Positions 12,030 through 22,979 of a stretch of DNA of 64,000 nt are shown here, one piece after another. Under the pieces are notes generated by a model. The model was not told the origin of the DNA. It made no database searches and saw nothing but the letters and a program-made list of their open reading frames with translations. Made by a program: the position numbers and the translations under genes. The stretch's first letter is position 1, and the number at the start of each line of letters is the position of its first letter. Source of the stretch: Heterohyrax brucei (Eukaryota; Chordata; Mammalia; Hyracoidea; Procaviidae); NCBI GenBank assembly GCA_028571685.1, contig CM053162.1, forward strand, positions 67,134,351 through 67,198,350. Reading direction: 5' to 3'.

Positions 12030-12955
12030 CTTAACAAAAATCTTTGCCTCCTATCAACTGATTAATTTTCTCTTTTTTTTTTGTCTTCCACAAACTTGAA
12101 TGTCTGATACTTTCCATTTAGAACTACCATTCAAATGGATAATTAAATTTTGGGTATGGTATGAATTACGGTTCAAAATCAATTTTTTCTAAATGGAACT
12201 CTAGTAGGCTTGTTTAGAAGTCCATCAGCACCCCATAGCTTCACAGAGCCACACTGTCACAAAATAAGTGTGAAAGTATGTGCATTTTTTTTTATTGTGT
12301 TACAGTCCTTTTACACATTTGTATTTTTATATGTGTGCCAGTACTATATTGTCTTAAATATTATGGCATTATAATAATTCATAATATTTCACAACATACA
12401 TTCTCCAACTTCTTTTTTTTTTAAGAATGTCTTGCATTTTTTTTCCCTTTTGCATTTCTGCATAAATTTAATTAGCAATTTGGCGGCTTCCACTAAATCT
12501 TGCAGAAATATTGATTGAGAGTTTATAGTATTAGGAATCTTGGGGGTTCAACTGCTCACTGAAAGGTTGGCAGTTCAAAACTACCTGTGGTTTCTTTGGA
12601 GAAAAGGTATGGGTATTTTTTTGTGTAAAGATTTTAGTGTAGGAAACCCTACTGGGCAATTCTACTCTGTTGTGGGGCATCATTACGAGTCAGAATAGAC
12701 TGAATCAGCACACAATAACAGTAACTAAAATATTGGATTATTAAATTTATATGAATGGTATACACTGCCATTTATTTAAGACACCTTTATACATTCTCAA
12801 CATTATCATAATTTGCATTATTAAGGCATTTCACGTCTGTCCTTTTTTTTTGCTATGTGATGATTTTTGATGTTATTGCAAATGCTGTCACTTTTATAAT
12901 TTGTATTCTAATTGTTGCTGGCATTTCCAAACAAAATTGACTTTTGTATAACTAG
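12030..12955 (-). mobile_element. L1 LINE remnant
   Basis: Antisense old L1. GTGTGCCAGTACTATATTGT and CTCCAACTTC correspond to the conserved L1M 3' region, followed after a SINE by TTTTTGATGTTATTGCAAAT, which fits antisense ORF2. Interrupted by the SINE at 12540-12718. No usable frame. Confidence 0.65.
12540..12718 (+). mobile_element. AfroSINE, long form, in L1
   Basis: Sense long-form copy: GCTCACTGAAAGGTTGGCAG, GTGTAAAGATTTTAGTG and TACGAGTCAGAATAGACTG in order, with an ACAATAACAG tail. It sits inside the antisense L1. Confidence 0.75.
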
Positions 12956-13130
12956 TAACTAGTTGCTACCAAGTCATTTTTGACTCATGACAACCTCAAA
13001 TGTATCAGAGCAGAACTGTATTACATATTATTATTATTATTATTGGCTGATGTTTTGGAATTAGGTAGCCAGGCCTCTCTTCCAAGGTACCTCTTGGTGG
13101 ACCTAAACTTTCAACCTTTCTTTTTACATA
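12956..13130 (-). mobile_element. AfroSINE, long form, with RTE-5'-like block
   Basis: Antisense copy. After the 3' block (CATTTTTGACTCATGAC) comes GGCTGATGTTTTGGAATTAG then CCAGGCCTCTCTTCC. That block resembles the RTE 5' region. A (TTA)n expansion lies inside at about 13028-13043. Confidence 0.7.
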
Positions 13131-13164
13131 CAACAACATTAGCTGTTTTCATCACCTAGAGTTT

Positions 13165-13260
13165 TCTGTTTGTATGTTGTTGTTGTTGCTAAGGAGTCAA
13201 TTCCAACTCACACCAACCACACATTTGTATGGTGATCTTAAGTCTGGTAAACTTCCAGAC
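13165..13260 (-). mobile_element. AfroSINE/RTE 3'-end fragment
   Basis: TGTTGTTGTTGCTAAGGAGT then TCCAACTCACACCAACC matches the antisense shared 3' end. The remainder is unrecognisable. Confidence 0.5.
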
Positions 13261-13796
13261 TGTAGGTGTTAGCCACACTCTCCAAATTCTAATGGAAGAA
13301 CCTTGCACCTGAGCTGCAACTCCATCTGCCAGGCACACTAGGAGAGCAACTTTGATCCTTAGCCTTTATATGTAATATTCCCCAAGTCTTGAGTGGAAAC
13401 TTCACCCTTGGAAACACCAGGGGCCGTGGCTCCACCTTTCAAAGTCCCAGAAGTCATGGTCTTACCTTTTGCAATGAGGTAGCTTAGCTCTTTGCTTTCT
13501 CTGACTTCTAGGCTGGGGTCTCATGCCCTGCAGGTGTGTTTCAAAGCTCTGTAGTTCCACCAGTGTAAGTGCACAGAGGCACCCCACTCCACCAGGAAGC
13601 CTCCTACACACAGCCAGTCAGCTCTCTCACTCTGTGTGTTGGTTCTAATACCATCTTGCACTGCTCTCTCGGTTTACCGCTACCACATGCCCACCATGAC
13701 AGGTTGTCTGTTGTTGGTCTTCTATCCACTCACTCAAAACTGCTTCCATGTTTCAGGTATCTATTAGAGCAGCACCCCGTTCTCTCTACACCAGAT
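13261..13796. other. Unassigned, moderately GC-rich
   Basis: Denser in CCAC/CTCC words than its surroundings. The 79-residue frame at 13569-13808 shows no recognisable domain and I do not call it a gene. Confidence 0.3.
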
Positions 13797-14310
13797 GTCT
13801 TAGGCTGAGTTCTCGAGAGAAGCAAAACCAGTAAAACATATAAATATACACAATGAGCAATTTATATCAAGGAAACGGCTCATGGAATTGTAAACTGTAA
13901 TGTCCCAAGTCCTGGATCAGGATAGAGAGCTCTCCCATCTCATACAGCTATGGAAGCTGGTAAACCAAGGATGGTAAGTTAGAAAGCAGGGCTCCCACTC
14001 ACAGGCTGCGATGATTGACAGATTCCAAGATCAACAGGTAAGCTACTAGCTCAGCTACAAAGGGAATTGCTGGATTCAAAACAAGCCAAAAGCCTTGGCA
14101 AGGTGAGTAGGAAGGAAGCAGGTGGTGGAAGGTGGAGAGACGAAGGCTGAGGGGGTGGTGAGCAACCACAGGCCCATCCCTGCAGGTACCATCACACACT
14201 GCATGATGGGGGTGCCCACATTATACAGCACCCAAACCACAGATAGTCACGGCCCAGACAAGGTGACACATGAGCTTAACCATCAAAAGTTTTATAGCCT
14301 TTTTTCCTCC
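13797..14310. repeat. Dispersed repeat, class unsettled
   Basis: Opens with AGGCTGAGTTCTCGAGAGAA then GCAAAACCAG, which I remember as the edge of a mammalian interspersed repeat often followed by TTTATATCAAGGAAACGGCT. I cannot decide between LTR-type and DNA-transposon origin. Confidence 0.35.
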
Positions 14311-14421
14311 CATGTACGCTGCTTTAAAGAATCATATTGGTAATTTTTTTTTTTTTTGGTAGACTCAAATAACCATCACAACAGATCTCGAATCAACCCA
14401 GTTTTGTTGTGACATATATTT

Positions 14422-14572
14422 CTTTGGTATGTGTAGTGTATTAAGTGCTACATCTGCTAACCAAAAGGTCAACAGTTCAAACTCTGCCAGGTGCTCCCTG
14501 GAAACTCTAAGGAGCAGTTCCACTCTGACCTGCAGGGTCACTACGAGTTGGACCTTACTTGACAACAGGGAG
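14422..14572 (+). mobile_element. AfroSINE (short form)
   Basis: Sense copy: GCTACATCTGCTAACCAAAA, CAGGTGCTCCCTGGAAACTC and GGGTCACTACGAGTTGG. Confidence 0.88.
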
Positions 14573-14579
14573 TATATTT

Positions 14580-15410
14580 AACTTGCTGCTTGTTGTGTCA
14601 TATTTTGTGCCTTTGTCGGTGAGAGATTGTCTGCTTCTTTTTTTCCTTTTAATGACCTGGTAAATTTTTGATATCATGATTTTGGTAGCCTCACAGAATA
14701 AAACTAAAAGCTTCTTTTTTCTGGTTTCTCTCATTTTGAGTATATTTGGGTAAATTTGGTTTTAAATACCTTTAACATCTGTAATGGTTTTATTTTTAAC
14801 AGTAGCAATTTATACCTTCTTTATTATTATTTGCTTCTAGTGATCAAACGTGTCATCGCATTTCAAAAGTCAGACATCATCTTTCTTTTTGCTCATTTGA
14901 AAGCAATTGTCTTTTTATTTAAAGCCACAGTAAGACTTTCTTCATGCCTTTTTTTCCCAGCAGCTTTTCTGTGTTGTGCCTTAGTATTTCATTTCTTTCT
15001 GATTTTGTATTTGGCCTACTAAAGGTTTATCACACTTAATATCTTTCGTCTATTTCAAGAAAATCGTAACCACTCTTTTTCAAAAAGGGCTCTATCTTAT
15101 CATCTTTCTTTTCTCTCTCTATCAGCTTATATGTATATATATTACTGTTTGCTTTTTTTCAAATTCTTCTTTTTTTATTCTTTGCTTCATTTTGGAAAAA
15201 TTATTTCAGTTCACTTGAAGCTTTCATCGGCAATATCTAATCCTCTCCTAAGTACATATATTGAGTGTGAGTCATTGTAATTTCCTTTTCTAAAATTTCA
15301 ATTTGATTTTTTAAAAAAATAATGTTCCAGTTCTTCAGTGTAGTGCTCAATCTCAACATCTATTTTTTTAAACATGTTAACCATTTTCATTTTGAAGTCT
15401 ATTTCTCATT
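14580..15410 (-). mobile_element. Possible continuation of the L1 remnant
   Basis: T-rich on this strand. GTAGCCTCACAGAATAAAAC near 14686 fits antisense L1 ORF2. Together with 12030-12955 it may be one L1 spread apart by later insertions, but the match is weak beyond 14800. Confidence 0.4.
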
Positions 15411-15578
15411 CTGGAGACCCTGCTGGGACAGTGATTAAGTTCTATATCTCTGATGAAAAGGTCAGCAGTTCAAATTCACCATCACTCCTTAGAAACTCTA
15501 TGGGGCATTTCTGCTCTATCTTACACAGCTGCTATGAGTCAGCATCAAGTTGCCAGCAGTGGTTTGGGTTTGTTTGTT
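15411..15578 (+). mobile_element. AfroSINE (short form)
   Basis: Sense copy from TGGAGACCCTGCTGGGACAG to a GGTTTGGGTTTGTTTG tail. Full length. Confidence 0.9.
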
Positions 15579-15761
15579 TTATTGTGCATTATACTGATAT
15601 CTAGATCACCTGTAAATCTGTTTCCATTTTCTCTCTTGTTAACTTGAATTCTGTTTCCTGGAATGTCTAGAAATTCTAAGTATGTTTTTATTACAGTAAA
15701 ATTATGTAAGAATCACCATTACTGTGGAACTCAAAGAATTATCTCAAAGGAATATAACGCC

Positions 15762-15930
15762 CAAACCAAAACCAAATCTCTTGCCATAGTGTCAATTCCA
15801 ACTTCTATCAACCTTATAGGCCAGAAGAGAACTGCTCCACAGAGTTTCCACGGAGCATCTGGTGGATTTTAACTACTGACCTTTTGGTTAGCAGCTGTAG
15901 CACTTAACCATTATGGTACCAGGGTTTTCC
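15762..15930 (-). mobile_element. AfroSINE with target duplication
   Basis: Antisense full-length copy. AAAGGAATATA on the left and AAAGAAATATA on the right form a near-perfect target duplication. Confidence 0.92.
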
Positions 15931-17489
15931 AAAGAAATATACTTAGTATGTATATACTCGACAATTAACACCTATATCAATAAATTGCATACATGTTCAA
16001 AAGAACAGACTTTGGTAGTTAATGCAGAGACAAAGAGAGAACTTTAAAAGCACTCTTGTGGCTCCTTGTTCATTTTTGTCTGGCAAATTTTAATTTTTGC
16101 CAAAATTTATAATACATTAGAGGTTCTCAATTTCTTTTCATAGAGGATTTACTTTTATTGCTGACAGTTATAGTAGTAGAAATTCACCATAAGCCTTTTA
16201 GGAATTACATTAATTAAATACTGGGATTCATTTGTAAGGCTTGTATATTCACAGTTTGTTTTTGCTCCTAGGATACCACTGTTCCTTAGCTCCATTTTCA
16301 AGTCTGTGTTGTTTAACATGGTCTGTCCTCCCAGTTGTCCTGCATTGGTTTTCTCTCATCATGAGACTGTAACTTCTAAGCCTCTGCTTTTGATTAGATT
16401 CTGACCATGAATCCACAAAATATCATAATTTGAGTGTGGTATCTGTTTCCTGCAGAGATGTTAACTGCTGGTAAAGTTAAATATCTAGGACCTGGCCCTT
16501 TGAAAAGAGCTAATGGCAAAAGTATAGTAGAGTAAGTAGTTTGTAAGTCTTGTCAATGTACCACTCATATAGAGCAACCCAGTGTACTGTATTTCTAATT
16601 GACCATCATCACTGTGGCCCTCCATAGGCATGCTAACAAATCATACACTGGTCACTGTTCTGATAGTGTGTTTAAGTAATGCATCACTGTAGGACATTTC
16701 CTGGAGGCAGAGTCAATTTGCACTTGTTGATGTTTTGGATAATTATTTATAAAGTTTGAAAGGGAGGTGAAGAATAAATTATAAAGATAATTTAATGGAT
16801 TTCTAGGTGCATGAAGTTTGGGGTTCACTTATCTGCTTTCTAACTTACAAAATCATGATTTGTTGGAATGGCTATAAAGCAGTGAAAAATATTATAGTAG
16901 TAATAGCTATAAATTGCCTTTATGGGCTTTATATCTCACTCAAGTGATTAAAACATGTTAATTTCAGATTTTGCAGTTCTCCAAGGCCTTTGGAGCTGAG
17001 TGTATTATTGAGTGGAAATAAATATGACTTAGTCATTAAAATTAGACAAGCACCACTGACCTTAAACCCAGGCAAAGAAATAAAGCTATGTGTGATTTTA
17101 ATGGCACCAGTTATAGGTCTATAGATTGGAGGGGGGGATGACTTCCATCCCTACTACTGCATGCAGTGGTGCTAACTAATGACTACAGTTCATTTAACAG
17201 AAGACAAAGGATTTCATAATACAAATACAGATGGAGGACAGTCATAAGAGGAATGTCAGTGACTTCAAATCCATCCTAAATAACTAGCTTCCGATCTGTA
17301 CTAAAAGCAGGGTTGAATCTAAGTGATAAGGAGAGTTTCTATGCAATCTTCTCTGCATAAACTTTCACCACTAGACAGTTACTCTTTTAGTTTTAGATTG
17401 ATTTCAAATGTGTATGCTCTGTCCCTGTGAAATAAGAAAATTAAAAATTGTTGTCTTTTTTTCCTTTTAAAAAAAGAAAACCTCTTACC
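15931..17489. other. Unassigned, apparently single-copy
   Basis: About 1.5 kb without a repeat I can name, a frame of note, or an RNA gene. One of the longer repeat-poor stretches of the window. Confidence 0.4.
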
Positions 17490-17835
17490 TATCAGTTTCT
17501 CATACAGAGGTGACTTTAGTTTTGTTGCTGTGATGCTGGAAGCTATACCACTGATATTCAGGTACCACCAGGGTCACCAGTAGTGGAAAGTTTTGAGCTG
17601 AGCTTCCAAACTGAGACAGACTAGGAAGGACTCAGCAGTCTACTACTCAAAAGGATCAGCTAGTGAAAACCTCATGAATGGCAGCAGAACACTGTGTGAT
17701 CTAGTGTTTAATGATGAGTCCCCAGGTTGGCAGGCACTTAAAAGGTGACAAACGACAGCTATCACCTCAGAGGAGAGTTGACCTTAATGACATGGATGGA
17801 GGAAGGCTTATGGGATCTTCATTTGCTTTTGTGGC

Positions 17836-18159
17836 ATGACTCAAACTGAGAAGAAACAGTGGCAAGCATCCATTAATAATCAGGAAATGGAAAGAAGTAT
17901 GGGTCTAAGAAAACTGGAAATTGTCAAAAATGAAGTGGAACACAGAAACATTGATATTCTAGGTGTCGGTGAGCTAGAATGCACTTGTATTGGCCATTTA
18001 GAATTGGAGAGTTATGCGGTCTTCTATGCCAGGAATGAAAATTTGAAGAGAAAGTGTATTACATTCACTGTCAAAAAGAATATATCAAGCTCTATTCTGA
18101 AGGACAACTCTGTCAGTGATAGGATAATACTCATACACCCACATGAAGATGCCAGTTAA
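17836..18159 (+). pseudogene. RTE ORF fragment: AP-endonuclease N-terminal part
   Basis: A 107-codon open stretch inside the RTE. Residues around 36-52 (HRNIDILGVGELECTCIGH) match the RTE endonuclease segment carrying the conserved Ile-Leu-Gly...Glu-Leu block. VKKNISSSIL and VSDRIILIHP follow in the expected order. It starts at a Met within the RTE ORF rather than at a host start. It ends at a stop where intact RTEs continue, so it is non-functional. The product would be the nicking enzyme of target-primed reverse transcription. Confidence 0.75.
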
Positions 18160-19591
18160 GAGGTCTATTTTTCAAATTAATGTGCCAAACACTATGACCA
18201 AAGATGAAGAAATTGAAGATTTTTGTCAGCTTCAGCAGTGCAAAATTGATTGAACACGCAATCAGGATGCACTGATAGTTGCTGCTGATTGGAAGGCAAA
18301 GGTGGGAAACGAAGAAGAAGGATTAGTACTCAGAAAATACTGCCTTCGTAATAGACATGATGTTGGCAATTACATTATTGAATTTTGCAAGCTCAAGACT
18401 TCTTCATCGAAACTACCTTTTTGCATCAACACAGATGGTGGCTATGTACATGAACCTTGCCAGATGTAGCACATGTGAATCAAATTGACTACATCTGTTG
18501 AAAGAGACAATGGAAAGATCAATAACATCAGTCAGAACAAGACCAGAAGTCAGTTGTGGAACAGAACATCTATTGCTCATATGCAAGTTCAAGTTGAAAC
18601 TGAAGATAATTAGAACAAGTCCATGAAAGTCAAAGTACGACCTTGAGTATATATTTCCTGAGTTTAGACACCAACTTGAGAATAGAAGCAGTGCATTGAA
18701 CACTACAGACCTAAGGACAGTTGAGTTGTGAAATGACATCAGGAATCATTTATGGAGAAAGCAAGAGGTCACTAAAGAGACAAAGAAAGCAAAGAACAAA
18801 TTGGCTGTCAGAAAAGACTCTGAAACCTGTGTTGATGCTGAGTAGCTAAACCAAAAGGAAAAATCATTGAAGAAAAAGAACTGAACAGGAAATATCAAAG
18901 GGAAGTAAAAAAAGACAAAGCAAAGTATTATAATGACATGTGCATTTCTCAAGCTAAATGAACTGAAGGAAAGAAAAAGTCCAAGCCTTGAAATAAGGAA
19001 GGATTCTATGGAGAAGTACTAAGTGACGCAGGAAGTATCAAAACAAGGTGGAAGCAACATGCAGAGTCATTATGCCAAAAAGAATTTGTTGGCATTCAAC
19101 CATTTCAGTAGGTAGCACGTGATCAGGAACCCATGGTACTAAGGGAAGAACTCCAAGCTGCTCTGAAGGCACTGGGGAAAAACTAAGCTCCAGGAATCTA
19201 TGGAATATCAGTCAAGATCTCTCAACAAACAGATACAATAGTAAGAGTCTTCATTCATCTACGCCAAGAAATTTGGAAGACAGCTACCTGGCCATCCAAC
19301 TGAAAGAGTTTCATATTTATGCATATTCCCAAGAAAGGTAATCCCACAGAACATGGAAATTATCAAACAACGTCATTCATATGACTTGCAAATAAAGTTT
19401 TGCTGAAGATCATTCAACAGCAGCTGCAACAGTATATTGACAAGAAACTGCCAGAAGTTCAGTCCTGGTTAAACAGACAACGAGAAACCAGAGATATCAT
19501 TGCTGTTGATAAGTGGATCTCAGCTGAAAGATAAGAATACCAGAAAGATGTTCACTTCTGTTTTATTAACTATGTAAATACATTTGACCCT

Positions 19592-19795
19592 GTGGATGGT
19601 AACAAATTACAGATAACACTGCAGAGAATGGGAATTTCAAAAACTGCGCTCATGAGGATGCTGTCCACGGATCAAGATGCAGTCATTCGAACAGAACAAG
19701 GAGACACTGTGGAGTTTAAAGTTAGGAAAGTTGTGTGCCAGGGTTGTATCCTTTCATCACACCTATACAGCCTGTATGCCAAGCTAGTAATATAA
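19592..19795 (+). pseudogene. RTE ORF fragment: reverse transcriptase, palm region
   Basis: A 67-codon open stretch encoding the reverse-transcriptase segment just before the catalytic YADD. RTEQGDTVEFKVRK and CQGCILSSHLYSLYAKLVI are recognisable (family: VRQGCILSPYLFNLYAE). The YADD codons follow at 19861-19872 in a different frame after a stop, so the catalytic unit is broken. Confidence 0.75.
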
Positions 19796-20102
19796 GAAGC
19801 TGGACTATGTGAAGAAGAATGTGACATCAGGACTGGCGGAAGACTAATTAAAACCTGAGTTATGCAGATGACACAGCCTTGCTTGCTGACAATGAAGGAG
19901 GCTTGAAACACTTCCTGATGAAAGATCAAAGACCACAGTCTTCAGTATGGATTATACTTCAGTATCAAGAAAACAAGGGTCTTCACAACTGGATCAATAA
20001 GCTGCATCCTAATAAAAAGAGAAAAGACAGAAGTTTTCAAGGATTACATTTTACTTGGATCCACAATCAATGCCCATGGAAGCAGCAGTCAAGAAATTAA
20101 AA

Positions 20103-20518
20103 TTTTATTCTTGTGTTGCCAGTGAGACTCAACTTAGTGAGCTCCATCACAGCTATCACTGGAGCATGGCCCCTGGTCCTGATGCTGCCCTTGCCCATTA
20201 ATCATAATGAAGGCCCACTCTTCGGACACAAATGGATTGGACTTGGTGATGCAGAGTGACCATACATTGGATCCTCTTTATGGTTCTATGCATCTATAGG
20301 ATATCATCCTGCTGACCTCTGGCTGGAGGAAGGGGAGTGGGTGGAAAGGAGGGGAAAGGAGACTCTCCGGAGGATGAGACATATATGGAACAGAGAGCAA
20401 GAGTGTGCTATCACCGGGCAGGGAGAGAAGTGGAAGCTGCAAATAGGTAGGCATGTAAATTTATATAGGAATGTACATTTTCACTCACTCGTAATAGAAA
20501 GAGAAAAAAAAAAGAAGT
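20103..20518 (+). mobile_element. L1 3' end with 5' inversion, nested in RTE
   Basis: A 5'-truncated L1 3' UTR. Bases 20103-20162 (TTCTTGTGTTGCCAGTGAGA onward) run antisense to L1, then at about 20163 the sequence switches to sense (GAGCATGGCCCCTGGTC). It runs to a poly-A-like end near 20505-20516. Comparison with the antisense L1 at 44491-45686 fixes both orientations. AAGAAATTAAAATTTTA before and AAGAAGTGAAAATTTTA after look like a diverged target duplication. Confidence 0.85.
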
Positions 20519-21064
20519 GAAAATTTTACATTACATTGGAAAAACGTGCTGCAAAAGACCTCTTTAAATTGTTGAAAAGCGAAGGCATCCTTTGAAGACA
20601 AAGATGCACCTGGCCCAACCTGTGGTGTTTTCAGTACCGTCATATGTGTAGGAAAGATGGACAGTGGAAAAGGAAGACAGAAGAATCAAGGCCTTTGAAT
20701 TGTGGTGTTGGAGCAGAATACTGAATATATCACGGACTGCCAAAACAACAAATAAATTGGTTTTGGAAAAAGCACAGACAGAGTGCTCCTCAGAGGTAAT
20801 GAAGACGTCATTATGTCTTACATACTTTGGACATGTTGTCAGGAGGGATCGGTCCCTGGAGAGTCACATCTCAGTAATGTAGATGGTCATGGAAGAAGAG
20901 AAAGACCCTCAATGACACGACTGACACATGGGCTGAAAACATAGGGCCAAGCCTAATAAGGACGGTGGACGTGGTGCAGGACTGGGCCATGTTCCACTGT
21001 CGTACAATGGTCAATATGAGTCAGAACTGACTTGATGGTACCTAACAACAATCCAAAGACTGGC

Positions 21065-21241
21065 AATATGTTAGCAATGTGAGTCAATACTTCCAACTCA
21101 TAATGACCCCAGTGGAAGTGCCCCAGCAAGTTTCCGTGGAGTGCCTGTGAGATTGGCACTGCTGACCTTTTTGTTAGTAGCCAGCCAGCCAACCCAAGTG
21201 CCTACAAGTAGCACTTAAACCACTGTGCCACCAGGGTTCCA
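21065..21241 (-). mobile_element. AfroSINE (short form)
   Basis: Antisense copy ending CCACTGTGCCACCAGGGTTC. It holds a small local expansion (AGCCAGCCAGCCAACC) inside the tRNA-like head and lies just beyond the RTE 3' end. Confidence 0.85.
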
Positions 21242-22177
21242 CAGTATGGATAGGAAGCTAGAAATGAAAGATTTAGGTCTCAGATAGCTGAGGTCTGGCT
21301 ATGCTAGTGCTACTTGTGTATTTATCTGAGCTGGGCTTGAACCATTTCCTGGCTGTTGGGATGGATAGTTGACGATTCTCTTTTTTCACCTCTCAGGTTC
21401 AGTGAGGGAATGCTTTCTCCCTGATAGTGCATGCGGCCACAAGTCATAGGCCTTTATGAATGTTTGAAACTAAAAAACTAGACAGGTTCTGCAAATTACT
21501 GTCTCTACAAAGTATTGTATGAGGTGTGTGCCTTTTTGGTAGGAAACAGAAATATTGAATATTTTCCTTTGTGACACGACATGTCCCTCTGAATACTAGA
21601 GACATCTCTAGGGATAAGATTAGTGGGACAAGTTATGTTTCTCAGGACTTGGAGGTTAGAATTGTTAGTGGGGTGAAAATCCTACTTATAAAAAATTCAA
21701 CAACACTCAGTGACTCAGACTGCTCCATTAATAAAAACATACTGTATCAATAAAAATTCAGAATATTTGTGTCTTCAGATTAATTAGATAATTATGTAGC
21801 TCACATACCTAATGCATACCCACGTTTTGCATCAATACTCAAGTAGTTACAATCATCTTCTTCCAAAAGATATTTTCCTTTTCTGTGCTAGTCTTGCTGC
21901 TTATATACATGATTTCCCTTCCATGTCCATTTACACAGCATTGTTAAATTGGCTTGGACAGATAAAACTCCAACATCTGGGACTCTTTGAGTCATTGATA
22001 CAGATAAAAATTGCTTATCCTTCTGCAATTCATTTCATCCTTCCACTTCATGTTAAAAAAAAAAAAAAGCAGGCAAGATGAGTGGTAAATTTGTTCTGAT
22101 TTTTTTAAAAAGACAATATGTATTAAGTTGATGTAATTGTTTCAAATTTAATTTATTTGTTGTTTCCTATATATATT

Positions 22178-22310
22178 TTTGTAACCAAAGGCCAGCAGTT
22201 CAAATCCACCAAATGCTTCTTAGAAACTCTATGGGCCAGTTTTACTCCAAACCATAGGGTTGCCATGAGTCGGATCTGACTCGATGGCACTGGATTTGGT
22301 TTTGTGGCTA
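22178..22310 (+). mobile_element. AfroSINE, 5'-truncated
   Basis: Begins at GTAACCAAAGGCCAGCAG and runs to GATGGCACTGGATTTGG. The 3' block GCCATGAGTCGGATCTGACT is well kept, suggesting a fairly young copy. Confidence 0.88.
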
Positions 22311-22385
22311 TTATGTGTGTGTGTATATATATATATGCCAAGCCAAGTGCCATTGAGTCGGATCCCACTCATGGCAACCCTAAAC

Positions 22386-22419
<34 letters not shown>

Positions 22420-22434
22420 GTATATATATATGTA
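22311..22434. repeat. (TG)n/(TA)n microsatellite holding a micro-SINE
   Basis: GTGTGTGTGTATATATATAT at about 22315-22336 and a long TA run at 22387-22432 flank the micro-SINE at 22337-22384. Confidence 0.85.
22337..22384 (-). mobile_element. Micro-SINE: AfroSINE 3' end only
   Basis: GCCAAGCCAAGTGCCATTGA then GTCGGATCCCACTCATGGC is the reverse complement of the last ~48 bases of an AfroSINE with a CACTTGGCTTGGC tail. No tRNA-like head is present. See also 44246, 48830 and 59238. Confidence 0.75.
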
Positions 22435-22979
22435 AGTTCTGACAATTAAGTTTGTGAACTTCATTGTTGTAAGTGCTAAATACCTCACTGCTGAATCTCA
22501 CTATGGTCACTTTTGAAGTGCTCCTCTTGGGAAGTTATGTGCTGACTCCAGTCCCTTGTCCACCTTTCAAAGCAATTTTGTAACTCTTTCTGGAATGCCC
22601 GTTGCACATGATGGCATGGTGGCAAGTTCATAAACTTGTAGGTTGTCCGTGAGGGAGGTTTTAACCAGTAAACAATTGCATTGTAACACCCTCCCTACTC
22701 ACCTGACCTGGCCCATAGTGAATTTTTTCTTTATCAGAAGCTAAAGGAAATATTGAAAGGAACACATTTTGATGACATTCAGGACGTCAAGGGTAATGCG
22801 GCAACAGCTCTGATGGCCGCTCCAGAAAAAGAGTTCCAGAATCTCCTTGAAGGCTGGACCAGATGCCGCTGTGGCTGCATAGCTTCCTAAGGACAGTACT
22901 TTGAAGTTCAGCATAGTTATATTTAGCAATAAAATGCATTTTTCTAGGATGAGTTTGTGAACTTAATCGGAAGTCCTCA
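22435..22979 (+). mobile_element. Mariner-type element, fold-back derivative
   Basis: Flanked by TA on both sides. The left terminus reads GACAATTAAGTTTGTGAACT and the right terminus carries AGTTTGTGAACTTAATC, an inverted pair. Bases about 22440-22600 are an antisense copy of the element's own 3' portion, whose sense copy is at about 22815-22975. The element thus has inverted arms of about 160 bases around a sense piece of transposase. A plain DNA transposon remnant, inactive. Confidence 0.8.
22687..22890 (+). pseudogene. Mariner transposase C-terminus
   Basis: Open from CAC at 22687 to TAA at 22888-22890. It encodes HPPYSPDLAHSEFFLYQKLK, then EILKGTHFDDIQDVKGN and a Cys-Ile-Ala-Ser end. The PYSPDLAP.D/EFFL motif is the mariner signature, and its Asp is the last catalytic residue of the DD34D triad. 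Upstream catalytic Asp regions are absent and a TAA lies directly before, so it is a fragment. The proline expected before S/N is His here. Confidence 0.85.

Larger units (their letters stand above)
17490..21052 (+). mobile_element. RTE/BovB-type LINE, near full length, interrupted by L1
   Basis: Sense RTE from the 5' end (TGTGATGCTGGAAGCTATAC near 17530) to the 3' terminus (GAGTCAGAACTGACTTGATG then GTACCTAACAACAA). About 3.15 kb after removing the L1 insertion at 20103-20518. Domain order is AP endonuclease (about 17836-18480), linker (about 18500-19000), reverse transcriptase (about 19100-19900, with YADD codons at 19861-19872) and a C-terminal region (20520-20930). The reading frame is broken repeatedly by stops and small indels. 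It is the clearest template in this window for recognising the other RTE pieces. Confidence 0.92.

Noticed and set aside
17836-18159. A host gene encoding a 107-residue protein
   Set aside because: The sequence is the RTE endonuclease N-terminal part in a decayed LINE, not a host gene.
22311-22434. CRISPR-like or satellite array
   Set aside because: Plain dinucleotide runs interrupted by a micro-SINE. No spaced direct repeats were seen anywhere in the window.
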